Below, in pieces: positions 50,819 through 59,425 of a stretch of 64,000 bases of DNA. This DNA comes from an uncultured Lachnospiraceae bacterium (GTDB lineage Bacteria > Bacillota > Clostridia > Lachnospirales > Lachnospiraceae): positions 36,518-100,517 of the forward strand of contig CAJTSH010000009.1 of NCBI GenBank assembly GCA_910578885.1, in the 5' to 3' direction. Below the pieces are notes generated by a model, which was given only the letters and a program-made list of their open reading frames with translations, did no database searches and had not been told where the DNA came from. A program made the translations under genes and the position numbers. Position 1 is the stretch's first letter, and every line of letters begins with the position of its first letter.

Positions 50819-53655
50819 GACGCGCCCAGATATTTCTTTACATACTTTCCGGTATAGGATTCCGGCACATCTGCGACCTCTTCAGGCGTCCCTGTTGCAA
50901 CGACGGTCCCTCCGCCGTCACCGCCTTCCGGTCCCATATCAATGATATAGTCCGCCGTCTTAATCACATCCAAATTATGCTCAATTACGACGACTGTATT
51001 TCCACCGTCGGACAAACGACGTAAAATCTCCACCAGCTTGTCCACATCCGCAAAATGGAGTCCGGTCGTAGGTTCATCCAGAATGTAAATTGTCTTACCG
51101 GTACTTCGTCTGCTCAATTCCGTCGCAAGTTTAATACGCTGCGCCTCGCCGCCGGAAAGCTCTGTAGATGGCTGTCCCAATTTTACATAAGACAGTCCCA
51201 CATCATACAATGTCTGTATCTTCCGCTCTATAGACGGCACATTTTGAAAGAAGTCCAACGCTTCCTCAACCGTCATATCCAGTACGTCGTAGATACTCTT
51301 CCCTTTATATTTCACTTCCAAGGTTTCACGATTGTAGCGTTTCCCTTGACATACTTCACAGGGCACATATACATCCGGCAAAAAGTGCATCTCAATTTTT
51401 AAAATACCGTCTCCCGCACACGCCTCACAGCGTCCGCCTTTTACATTAAAGCTGAAACGTCCTTTTTGATATCCTTTCGCCTTCGCATCCGGTGTTGATG
51501 CAAATAAGTCACGTATCATATCAAATACACCCGTATAGGTCGCTGGATTCGATCTGGGCGTTCTTCCGATTGGAGATTGGTCAATATCAATCACCTTATC
51601 CAACTGCTCTATTCCAACAATCTCATCATGTTTTCCCGGAATTGTACGGGCACGGTTCAAATCCCTCGCTAAGCGCTTATACAATATTTCATTTGTCAGG
51701 GAACTTTTTCCCGAACCGGACACACCCGTAATGCAAGTCATAATTCCCAACGGAAGCTTCACATCAATATTTTTTAAATTATTTTCCTTTGCGCCCTTTA
51801 TCTCTAAAAATCCTGTTGGCTTTCTGCGCTCTGCGGGCACTGGGATTTTTTTCTTTCCACTCAGATAAGCTCCGGTAATGGAATTCTTATTCTTCATGAT
51901 TTCCTGTGCTGTTCCCGCTGCGACTACTTGTCCGCCGTGCTCCCCTGCGCCGGGTCCGATATCCACAATATAGTCCGCCGCCATCATCGTATCTTCGTCA
52001 TGCTCTACCACAATCAAGGTGTTACCCAGATCCTTCAGATTCTTCAATGTTGCAAGCAATTTGTCATTATCCCTCTGGTGCAGTCCGATACTCGGCTCGT
52101 CCAAAATATAGGCAACTCCCACTAATCCTGAGCCAATCTGCGTTGCCAGACGGATGCGCTGCGCTTCGCCGCCGGACAGACTTCCGGTAGCTCTCGACAA
52201 AGACAGATAATCCAGTCCCACATCCACCAAAAAACCGACTCTTGCCTTTATCTCCCGCAGTACCTGTTCTCCTATCAACTGCTGTTGTTTCGTTAATGCC
52301 ATATCCTTTAAGAACGCATGCAGTTTCTTAATTGACATTGAAGTTGTCTCATGAATATTCTTATCGCAGACAGTTACTGCAAGTGAATCCTGTTTCAGAC
52401 GTTGGCCTTTACACGCCTTACACGGAGTAATCCGCATAAATTCTTCATACTGCTGCTTCATTGTATCCGAACCGGTTTCACGATATCTGCGTTCCACATT
52501 CTTAACCAGTCCTTCAAATGCAACATCATAGACTCCTTCTCCCCGCTGTCCTTTGTAATATACCTTCACCTCTCTGCCGTTTGTACCGTAAATCAGCACA
52601 TCCTGAATCTCCTTTGGCAATTCTTTAAATGGTGTATCCAGACTAAAATCATACACTTCGGACAGTGCCTTTAAAATAGCAAAGGTAAAGCTATTCTTAT
52701 CTGTACTTGACTGCCATCCAATCGCCTGTATCGCTCCCTCCGACAGTGCAAGCCGCTTATCCGGTATAATCAAATCCACATCAAATTCCATCTTATATCC
52801 CAGCCCAAAGCAATCCGGGCAGGCTCCAAAAGGATTATTAAAAGAAAAACTTCTGGGCTCTATTTCATCAATACTGATTCCGCAGTCCGGACAGGAAAAA
52901 CTCTGTGAGAACTGTATAGGATCACTTCCGAAAATATCTACGATCAGAAGTCCCTCCGCCAAATTCAATACGTTCTCTATGGAATCTGTCAGACGCTTCT
53001 CAATCCCCTCCTTCACCACAAGACGGTCTACTACAATCTCAATATTGTGCTTCCGATTCTTTTCCAGCTTAATTTCTTCGGTCAGTTCATAGAGATTTCC
53101 ATCAATCCGCACACGCACATAGCCGCTCCGCTTTGCCCGCTCTAAAAGTTTCTGATGCTCTCCCTTTCTTCCTCTGACCACCGGCGCCAAAAGCTGAATC
53201 CTGGTCTTTTCCGGCAAATCCATGATCTGGTCTACCATCTGATCAACCGACTGCTTCTTAATCTCTTTCCCGCACTTCGGACAGTGCGGAATCCCAATTC
53301 TGGCATACAGCAGCCTGAAATAATCGTATATCTCCGTTACCGTCCCCACCGTTGATCTCGGATTCCGATTCGTGGATTTCTGATCTATGGATATCGCCGG
53401 GGACAGACCCTCAATCTTTTCTACATTCGGTTTTTCCATCTGTCCTAAAAACTGTCTTGCATAGGAAGACAGTGACTCCATATAACGTCTCTGCCCTTCT
53501 GCATAAATTGTGTCAAATGCCAAAGATGATTTTCCTGAACCACTGAGCCCGGTCAATACCACAAATTCATCTCTTGGAATATCCACATCAATATTTTTCA
53601 AGTTGTGCTCATTTGCTCCTCTGATTTTGATATACTTCCGCTCTTTTTTTGCCAT
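50815..53655 (-). CDS. uvrA: Excinuclease ABC subunit A
   Basis: A 946-residue UvrA, the damage sensor of nucleotide excision repair. Two ABC modules carry Walker A motifs GLSGSGKSS and GVSGSGKSS, signatures SLSGGEAQRI and ELSGGEAQRI, and Walker B YILDEPSIGLH and YILDEPTTGLH. Zinc-finger Cys sets are at CPDCG...CPDCFG and CEACAG...CEVCQG. AAAGGA 8 bases before 53655 sets the start; the frame is open upstream without a site. It lies 55 bases after uvrB and shares its SOS-controlled promoter. Confidence 0.98.
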   Translation of the reverse strand: MAKKERKYIKIRGANEHNLKNIDVDIPRDEFVVLTGLSGSGKSSLAFDTIYAEGQRRYMESLSSYARQFLGQMEKPNVEKIEGLSPAISIDQKSTNRNPRSTVGTVTEIYDYFRLLYARIGIPHCPKCGKEIKKQSVDQMVDQIMDLPEKTRIQLLAPVVRGRKGEHQKLLERAKRSGYVRVRIDGNLYELTEEIKLEKNRKHNIEIVVDRLVVKEGIEKRLTDSIENVLNLAEGLLIVDIFGSDPIQFSQSFSCPDCGISIDEIEPRSFSFNNPFGACPDCFGLGYKMEFDVDLIIPDKRLALSEGAIQAIGWQSSTDKNSFTFAILKALSEVYDFSLDTPFKELPKEIQDVLIYGTNGREVKVYYKGQRGEGVYDVAFEGLVKNVERRYRETGSDTMKQQYEEFMRITPCKACKGQRLKQDSLAVTVCDKNIHETTSMSIKKLHAFLKDMALTKQQQLIGEQVLREIKARVGFLVDVGLDYLSLSRATGSLSGGEAQRIRLATQIGSGLVGVAYILDEPSIGLHQRDNDKLLATLKNLKDLGNTLIVVEHDEDTMMAADYIVDIGPGAGEHGGQVVAAGTAQEIMKNKNSITGAYLSGKKKIPVPAERRKPTGFLEIKGAKENNLKNIDVKLPLGIMTCITGVSGSGKSSLTNEILYKRLARDLNRARTIPGKHDEIVGIEQLDKVIDIDQSPIGRTPRSNPATYTGVFDMIRDLFASTPDAKAKGYQKGRFSFNVKGGRCEACAGDGILKIEMHFLPDVYVPCEVCQGKRYNRETLEVKYKGKSIYDVLDMTVEEALDFFQNVPSIERKIQTLYDVGLSYVKLGQPSTELSGGEAQRIKLATELSRRSTGKTIYILDEPTTGLHFADVDKLVEILRRLSDGGNTVVVIEHNLDVIKTADYIIDMGPEGGDGGGTVVATGTPEEVADVPESYTGKYVKKYLGAS

Positions 53656-53710
53656 TGTTGCTATCCTTTTCTGTTCGTTGTTTTCTTTGTATATGACATT
53701 GTTTTTGACC

Positions 53711-55693
53711 TTACAGGTCACGCAGCATATTTTTCAGCTCTACCATCTTGTCCCGATATTCCGCCGCCGCCTCGAAGTTCAATTCTGCCGCGGCATGATT
53801 CATCTTCTTTTGAATATCTGCTATCAATTTCTCCAACTCCTGTCTGCTCATAGACTCCGGATCCTTTTTGAATTCCATCTCGCTCTTAGCAACCTTTTTG
53901 GATATGCTGATCAGATCACGGACGGACTTCTGAATGGTCTGCGGCGTGATTCCATGCTCTTTATTATATTGCTGCTGAATCGTCCTTCTTCGCTCTGTCT
54001 CATCAATCGCAACCCGCATGGAGTCTGTTATCTTATCGGCATACATGACAACATGACCTTCCGAGTTACGCGCCGCACGTCCGATTGTCTGTATCAAAGA
54101 AGTCTCCGAACGAAGAAATCCCTCCTTGTCTGCATCTAAAATTGCAACCAATGTAATCTCCGGAATATCCAGTCCTTCCCTCAGAAGGTTGATCCCTACC
54201 AGAACGTCAAATACATCCAGACGCAGATCACGGATGATTTCCGCGCGTTCCATCGTATCTATATCTGAATGAAGATATTTGACACGGATGCCGATTTCCC
54301 GCATATAATCAGTCAAATCCTCCGCCATCTTCTTTGTCAGCGTAGTAATCAGGATCTTATGTCCCTCAGCCGTTTCTTTATTTACTTCGCCAATCAGATC
54401 GTCAATCTGCCCCTCCACCGGACGCACATCCACCCGCGGATCTAACAGCCCTGTTGGCCGGATAATCTGCTCCACACGAAGCAGCTCATGCTCCTGCTCG
54501 TATACATTCGGCGTTGCGGAAACAAACAACATCTGGTCTATTTTACTCTCAAATTCTTCAAAATTCAAAGGACGGTTATCCATCGCTGATGGGAGACGGA
54601 ACCCATAATCCACTAATGTTTTCTTTCTGGACTGATCCCCCGCAAACATCCCACGCACCTGCGGAATCGTAATATGAGACTCATCTACGATAATCAAATA
54701 ATCATCCTTAAAATAATCCATTAACGTAAGCGGCGTCGCCCCCGGCTCAAGCCCTGCCATATGTCTGGAATAATTCTCTATTCCACTGCAAAAACCTGTT
54801 TCCCTTAGCATTTCAATATCAAAATTCGTCCGTTCCGATATTCGCTGCGCCTCTAAAAGCTTGTCCTCGCCCTTAAAAAAACGAACACGTTCCTCCATCT
54901 CCTTCTCTATCTCTACACATGCCTTATTTATCTTCTCTTGTGGCACTACATAATGAGACGCAGGAAATATTCCCACATGCTCCAGTTCACACCGAATCTC
55001 TCCGGTCAGAACATCGATTTCTGTAATCCGGTCAATCTCATCCCCAAAAAACTCCACGCGGAATGCCGTATCGTCCCTGTTTGCCGGAAAAATTTCCACT
55101 ACATCCCCACGCACCCGAAAGGTTCCCCTATCAAAATCCATATCATTTCTGGTATATTGAATGTCAATCAATCCCCGGATCACATCATCCCTATCCCGTT
55201 CCATTCCCGGACGCAGAGACACCATCATGTTCAAGAAGTCGTCCGGACTTCCCAACCCGTAAATACAGGAAACGCTGGCTATCACAATCACATCCTTTCG
55301 CTCTGCCAATGCAGCGGTAGCGGAAAGGCGCAGCTTGTCTATCTCTTCATTCACTGCGGAATCTTTGGCGATATATGTGTCCGAAGAGGGGACGTATGCT
55401 TCTGGCTGATAATAGTCGTAGTAGGAGACAAAGTATTCAACAGCATTATTGGGGAAAAACTCCTTAAATTCTCCGTACAATTGAGCAGCCAATGTCTTAT
55501 TATGCGCTATGACAAGGGTTGGTTTATTTAATTGCTGGATGACATTAGCCATCGTAAATGTCTTGCCCGAACCGGTGACGCCAAGAAGTGTCTGAAACTG
55601 GTTGCCTCCTCGAAAACCTTTTACTAATTCTTCAATTGCCTGCGGCTGGTCGCCTGTGGGGGCGTATTGTGATACTAATTCAAAATAGTCCAT
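53711..55693 (-). CDS. uvrB: Excinuclease ABC subunit B
   Basis: A 660-residue UvrB, the helicase-like damage verifier of excision repair. Walker A is LGVTGSGKTFTMANV. The beta-hairpin YYDYYQPEAYVPSSDTY that opens DNA is intact. Motif VI and LREGLDIPE are present, and the C-terminal UVR domain (EKLIADIQKKMNHAAAELNF) that binds UvrC is complete. GGAG stands 7 bases before the ATG. A LexA box and promoter lie upstream in the 320-base gap. Confidence 0.98.
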   Translation of the reverse strand: MDYFELVSQYAPTGDQPQAIEELVKGFRGGNQFQTLLGVTGSGKTFTMANVIQQLNKPTLVIAHNKTLAAQLYGEFKEFFPNNAVEYFVSYYDYYQPEAYVPSSDTYIAKDSAVNEEIDKLRLSATAALAERKDVIVIASVSCIYGLGSPDDFLNMMVSLRPGMERDRDDVIRGLIDIQYTRNDMDFDRGTFRVRGDVVEIFPANRDDTAFRVEFFGDEIDRITEIDVLTGEIRCELEHVGIFPASHYVVPQEKINKACVEIEKEMEERVRFFKGEDKLLEAQRISERTNFDIEMLRETGFCSGIENYSRHMAGLEPGATPLTLMDYFKDDYLIIVDESHITIPQVRGMFAGDQSRKKTLVDYGFRLPSAMDNRPLNFEEFESKIDQMLFVSATPNVYEQEHELLRVEQIIRPTGLLDPRVDVRPVEGQIDDLIGEVNKETAEGHKILITTLTKKMAEDLTDYMREIGIRVKYLHSDIDTMERAEIIRDLRLDVFDVLVGINLLREGLDIPEITLVAILDADKEGFLRSETSLIQTIGRAARNSEGHVVMYADKITDSMRVAIDETERRRTIQQQYNKEHGITPQTIQKSVRDLISISKKVAKSEMEFKKDPESMSRQELEKLIADIQKKMNHAAAELNFEAAAEYRDKMVELKNMLRDL

Positions 55694-55864
55694 GATTTTT
55701 CTCCATATTATTTACTTATAGTATGTAGTCATTGCATTTAAACATATATTTATCCTCACAAATTTTTTCAAAAGAATAATATTCCTCCCAATTCACCAAA
55801 TTATTTATTATAACTTTTAATCATTTTTCCTTTTCTATAATATTTATCCATTTATCTGGTTTTC

Positions 55865-55916
55865 ATTATAACATATAAGCTAATAAAAGTACAGAGAAAA
55901 ATCGAACTTTTGTTCT
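55865..55916 (-). promoter_or_regulatory. LexA (SOS) box and promoter of uvrBA
   Basis: CGAACTTTTGTTCT at 55903-55916 matches the Gram-positive LexA/DinR site GAAC-N4-GTTC. Downstream on the minus strand a TATAAT (55865-55870) with a weak TGTACT (55888-55893) 17 bases upstream gives the promoter. The leader to uvrB is about 165 bases. Nothing else was found in the gap 55694-56013. Confidence 0.75.
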
Positions 55917-56013
55917 GATTTTTATAATATCGACTTATGCTGTTGCTAAAATAACGGGTACAGTCGCAAACATTCTTTATTTTCCAAAGCTGATATTTTC
56001 TGGCAATTTTTTA

Positions 56014-56544
56014 TTACAATTCAAAACGCTCTTTCATTGACACAATCCATGTTTCGATAGCCTGTGTGAGAATATATTGTTGCTCCAAAACGGCCATGCC
56101 TGTTTCTGGAATTTCGGGAACATTTTTCTTGAGGTTCATGTTTTCCTCAAGATAAGACTTCAATGTTTTTACGTTGCTTTCAATATTAGAGAGACACTGC
56201 TTTTGGGTATCTTTGGATAAGCTGTCAATATTGACAATTACAGCATTAAAATCCAAAAAAATGTTAATCGGCTTACAGGAAATTTCCATCATTAACTTTT
56301 CAAATTGGCGGTGTCCAAAATCAGTTAATGTATAGACTGCCTTTTCTGGCATTTTTCCCTCTTTGATGGTTGTGCTGGTAATATATCCTTTTTCTTCGAG
56401 CTGTATTACTTTTTTGTATATTGAGGGTGTACTGATTCTTACCCATTTAGAGATATTACGGTATTCAACCAACTTTTGAATGTCATAAGCACTCAACGAT
56501 TCTTTTTTCAGGATACCTAAAACAATTAAATCAATAGTTGCCAT
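56014..56544 (-). CDS. PadR-family transcriptional regulator
   Basis: A 176-residue PadR protein. The N-terminal winged helix is TIDLIVLGILKKESLSAYDI then STPSIYKKVIQLEEKGYITS, with the GKMPEKAVYTLTDFG wing. The C-terminal half is helical (dimer and ligand part). AGGAGG precedes the ATG at 56544. It is divergent from a MATE efflux gene with palindromic sites between, the usual layout of a repressor and its drug-efflux target. Codon use is more AT-rich than in the core genes upstream, which suggests acquisition. Confidence 0.9.
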   Translation of the reverse strand: MATIDLIVLGILKKESLSAYDIQKLVEYRNISKWVRISTPSIYKKVIQLEEKGYITSTTIKEGKMPEKAVYTLTDFGHRQFEKLMMEISCKPINIFLDFNAVIVNIDSLSKDTQKQCLSNIESNVKTLKSYLEENMNLKKNVPEIPETGMAVLEQQYILTQAIETWIVSMKERFEL

Positions 56545-56565
56545 GAAATAGACCTCCTTTTCTTC

Positions 56566-56631
56566 TTGACAACTACTATAAATTATAGTAGTGTAAATAT
56601 CGCAGCTGCAGTTGCTATAAATTACAGTATT
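56566..56631. promoter_or_regulatory. PadR operators between padR-like and MATE genes
   Basis: A perfect palindrome ACTACTATA-AAT-TATAGTAGT lies at 56572-56592 and a related, imperfect copy (16 of 21 bases equal) at 56611-56631. A TTGACA (plus strand, 56566-56571) touches the first, and TATAAT on the minus strand lies inside it. PadR dimers bind such sites, so the regulator probably represses itself and the pump. Confidence 0.75.
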
Positions 56632-56670
56632 ATACTTTACACTTCATGTCAAGAAAAAGGAGCTTTTATC

Positions 56671-58026
56671 ATGAGCAGTAAAAATAATAAAATGGAGCTT
56701 TTAGGAAATGCTCCAATCCCCAAAGCGCTTATAGCAATGGGAATTCCTACCATGTTAGGTATGATGGTTAATGCCATCTACAACTTGGTAGACGCATATT
56801 TTGTTGGTGGCTTGGGAACAAGTCAGATGGGAGCAATTTCTGTGGTATATCCACTCGGTCAAGTCGTTGTAGGTCTAGGGTTGTTATTCGGAAATGGTGC
56901 TGCCTCTTATCTTTCCAGATTATTAGGAAATGGGGATAAAGAAAAAGCAGATAAAGTCGCAAGTACCGCTTTATATAGCAGTATTACAATAGGTGCGATT
57001 ATGATTATCTCTTCCATCATTTTTCTTCAACCCATTTTAAAACTTTTAGGAGCAACAGACAGTATTATGCCTTATGCTATCACCTACGCCAGCATTTACA
57101 TTGTTTCATGCATATTTAATGTATTCAATGTCACAATGAATAATATTGTAACTAGCGAGGGCGCTGCAAAAACAACTATGCTTGCATTGATGGCAGGCGC
57201 GATATTGAATATTGGCTTAGACCCAGTTTTCATTTATGTATTGGATATAGGTGTTGCAGGTGCGGCAATCGCAACCGCCATCTCACAGATTATTTCAACG
57301 CTAGTCTATCTATTATTTGTTCTTAGAAAAAAGAGTATTTACCATTTTAAGATTAAGAACTGTACCTTTACAAAAGAAATTATGTCAGAAATATTTAAGA
57401 TTGGTATACCTACATTGGTATTTCAAATATTGACAAGTCTTTCTATCTCGCTTGTCAATACGCAGGCAAGACCATACGGAGATTCTGTTATTGCTGGTAT
57501 GGGTGCTGTGACAAGAGTTGTTTCCATGGGAAGTTTAATGGTATTTGGATTTATTAAAGGATTCCAGCCGATTGCCGGATATAGTTATGGTGCAAAAAAA
57601 TTTGACCGATTACATGAAGCAATCAAAACTTCAATTATATGGGCTACTGTATTTTGTGTCATTTATGGATTGGTATTAACAATATTTTCCAAGGGAATCA
57701 TATCTCAATTTACAAAAGGTGATTTAGAAATGGTTCGTGTAGGAACACAGTCATTACGAATAAACGGTATTTCATTCATATTGTTTGGATTTTACACTGT
57801 GTATTCATCATTATTCCTTGCACTTGGAAAAGGATTGGCAGGATTTATTTTGGGAGCTTGCCGTCAAGGAATCTGTTTTGTACCAGTTATTTTGATACTT
57901 CCTATATTTGGGGGAATAAACAGTATTCTCTATGTACAACCGATTGCAGATGTACTTTCTGCGATTATTACTATATTTATGGCATTACATTTACATAAAG
58001 AATTAGCATTGACGAAGCAAAAATAA
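56671..58026 (+). CDS. MATE family efflux transporter
   Basis: A 451-residue multidrug/cation exporter with 12 predicted helices in two halves. It has PKALIAMGIPTMLGMMVNAI, YNLVDAYFVGGLGTSQMGA at the first helices, and IAGMGAVTRVVSMGSLMVFG and KGFQPIAGYSYGAKKFDR in the second half. AAAGGAG 8 bases before 56671 sets the start; the frame is open upstream through the operator region. The substrate is not known. The divergent PadR regulator suggests induction by a compound the pump expels. Confidence 0.93.
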   Translation: MSSKNNKMELLGNAPIPKALIAMGIPTMLGMMVNAIYNLVDAYFVGGLGTSQMGAISVVYPLGQVVVGLGLLFGNGAASYLSRLLGNGDKEKADKVASTALYSSITIGAIMIISSIIFLQPILKLLGATDSIMPYAITYASIYIVSCIFNVFNVTMNNIVTSEGAAKTTMLALMAGAILNIGLDPVFIYVLDIGVAGAAIATAISQIISTLVYLLFVLRKKSIYHFKIKNCTFTKEIMSEIFKIGIPTLVFQILTSLSISLVNTQARPYGDSVIAGMGAVTRVVSMGSLMVFGFIKGFQPIAGYSYGAKKFDRLHEAIKTSIIWATVFCVIYGLVLTIFSKGIISQFTKGDLEMVRVGTQSLRINGISFILFGFYTVYSSLFLALGKGLAGFILGACRQGICFVPVILILPIFGGINSILYVQPIADVLSAIITIFMALHLHKELALTKQK

Positions 58027-58355
58027 GATTTTCTGGGTTATCGTTTTTTTTAAGAGCCCAAAAGTGGAGGATTACTCGTCCTCCACTTCCTTAGACTTGA
58101 TGATTCCGTCAGCAACAACTATTCCCAGCTGGAGATTTACTTTAAAGAACGCCTTTCCGGCAGGAATGTGTAAATGGATATTTTAAGAAACACATTGACA
58201 GGGTGAAAAATCCCTATATAATAGGCAGAGTTAAATCCCACCTGCTTGACAGCGTGCCATCTTTTCCCTATATACCTGATACTAGAACCATGTTCATATA
58301 ATAGCTAAGGAAAAATTTATCTCATTTCCTTCACAAACAGAAATCTGCGCTCATA
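58027..58355. other. Gap with tandem plus-strand promoters and a short gene remnant
   Basis: Three things are seen. A 10-base perfect hairpin lies at 58062-58088 without a T run. A reading frame of 30 codons (58081-58173, ending SQLEIYFKERLSGRNV then stop) has no start and looks like the tail of a lost gene of unknown kind. Two plus-strand promoters stand in a row: TTGACA (58195-58200) with TATAAT (58217-58222), spacer 16, and TTGACA (58246-58251) with TATATA (58270-58275), spacer 18. No plus-strand gene follows them. Confidence 0.55.
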
Positions 58356-58613
58356 TTATTTTTTTAAAAAATCGCTAAATTCGTTCAATTCCTTTTTCGT
58401 ATTTTCTGAAAGTCTGTTAAATTCTATATCATGGATTGCTCCTTCTAATGTATATAAATGTACCAGACACACATTCGGATATTTCTGCTTTAGCTTAAAA
58501 AATGCATCTTTTGCACCTACCTCAATAAGTTTCTCGGAGGATTCAATACCAACAGATATTAGCTTTTTCGCCATTTCATTACCAATATTCATCATTGATG
58601 TTAATCCTGACAT
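58356..58613 (-). CDS. TfoX C-terminal domain protein
   Basis: An 85-residue protein made only of the TfoX C-terminal helix-hairpin-helix-like domain: LTSMMNIGNEMAKKLISVGI, KLIEVGAKDAFFKLK and LVHLYTLEGAIHDIEFNRLS. In Gammaproteobacteria full TfoX (Sxy) drives competence genes; stand-alone C-terminal forms are common in Firmicutes and their role is not settled. The ATG at 58613 has TTGGAG 6 bases upstream. It stands alone, with mobile-element debris on its upstream side. Confidence 0.82.
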   Translation of the reverse strand: MSGLTSMMNIGNEMAKKLISVGIESSEKLIEVGAKDAFFKLKQKYPNVCLVHLYTLEGAIHDIEFNRLSENTKKELNEFSDFLKK

Positions 58614-58650
58614 ATTTATCTCCAACTTTCCATGATTTGCACCAAGCCTC

Positions 58651-58672
58651 AAGCAGAAACGCCTGCTTTTTC
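58651..58672 (+). terminator. Small hairpin with T run, plus strand
   Basis: AAGCAG (58651-58656) and CTGCTT (58663-58668) around a 6-base loop, ending in a run of five T. It points along the plus strand, where the only upstream promoters are the orphan pair at 58195-58275. Confidence 0.4.
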
Positions 58673-58989
58673 ATTTAAGGCGCAAACACAAAGGGGGAAA
58701 GATGTATGTTTGCATTTTATCCTTCCTTCTTTTTTCTTTCACCCTTTTAACAATTTCCTTTCGCTTTTATGAAGTATACAAGCAAAAGTCTTATCATTTC
58801 TATATCGGCTTTTTATTTATTTTTCTGTATTGTTGGAATGGGTTTCAAATACGGAATTTGGGGTGTGAAATTTATAATAGCATTTCTCACTAATCTGTTT
58901 CAGCTCATACATTTTACGTTTCCTCCTTTAATTAGCTGGATAAAAGATTACATTGTAAACAGTGCACATCTCATCAGAAATATTGTGGT
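58673..58989. other. AT-rich gap, no supported gene
   Basis: Two overlapping plus-strand reading frames of 60-80 codons are hydrophobic and have no ribosome site or known motif. I see no convincing gene. The 3' half of a relaxase fragment ends at its right edge. Confidence 0.5.
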
Positions 58990-59175
58990 ATGGGCTTTCT
59001 CATAGTCCACTTCCCCCGGCGCAAAGGCCTGTATCAAGTGAAAGGCTAAATTGTTGCTCTTATCCCGCGCTTGCGAGAGGGTATAGCCAAACTCAATATC
59101 TGCCGTTTCATAGCTGCACCCGAAAGAGGATATGAGCATTTTCCCGTCCGTCTTATCCGGGTTTTCGATATAGTC
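58990..59175 (-). pseudogene. Relaxase, N-terminal fragment
   Basis: Minus-strand translation gives DYIENPDKTDGKMLISSFGC, then CSYETADIEFGYTLSQARDK and HLIQAFAPGEVDYEKAH. These are residues ~15-75 of MobA/VirD2-like relaxases of clostridial conjugative or mobilisable elements. The homology stops after EKAH, where an unrelated tail and a stop follow, and the true N-terminus is missing. It cannot work as a relaxase since the catalytic His triad is lost. Confidence 0.75.
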
Positions 59176-59177
59176 AA

Positions 59178-59339
59178 GCGGAGTATGAAAAGCTCCAAGC
59201 GCAGAAAGAAAGCCTTTACGCCGATTATGGCAAGCTGAAAAAACAGGTACAAGAGTATAATGTTATCAAGCGGAACATAGACAGCATTTTACAGGCAGAG
59301 AAACAGCCGGAACGGGAATGGCAGACAGAGCGCGGATAA
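59178..59339 (+). pseudogene. Relaxase, C-terminal fragment (opposite strand)
   Basis: Plus-strand codons from 59178 read AEYEKLQAQKESLYADYGKL then KKQVQEYNVIKRNIDSILQA and end at a stop at 59337-59339. This charged coiled tail is that of the same relaxase family as the neighbouring N-terminal fragment, but on the other strand. There is no start codon with a ribosome site. Confidence 0.65.
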
Positions 59340-59351
59340 TAGGGCTTATGG

Positions 59352-59380
59352 TGGAAATCTTCAAAAAGTCATGGTACAAT
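59352..59380 (+). promoter_or_regulatory. Promoter before the broken oxidoreductase gene
   Basis: TGGAAA (59352-59357) and TACAAT (59375-59380) with a 17-base spacer. The start codon at 59426 is about 40 bases downstream, with GAGGTG before it. Confidence 0.5.
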
Positions 59381-59425
59381 AGGTGTGTCATTCCAACAGT
59401 CTAAAAAACGAAATGAGGTGTAGCA

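Noticed and set aside
50815..53655. ABC-type drug-resistance protein instead of UvrA
   Set aside because: Both UvrA zinc fingers and the long insertion domain are present, and uvrB is adjacent.
58062..58088. Intrinsic terminator of the MATE gene
   Set aside because: The 10-base hairpin is perfect but no T run follows on the plus strand; kept only as a hairpin in the gap description.
58702..59005. Two overlapping plus-strand hydrophobic frames
   Set aside because: No ribosome site and no domain; hydrophobic bias comes from T-rich sequence, and the right end overlaps the relaxase fragment on the other strand.
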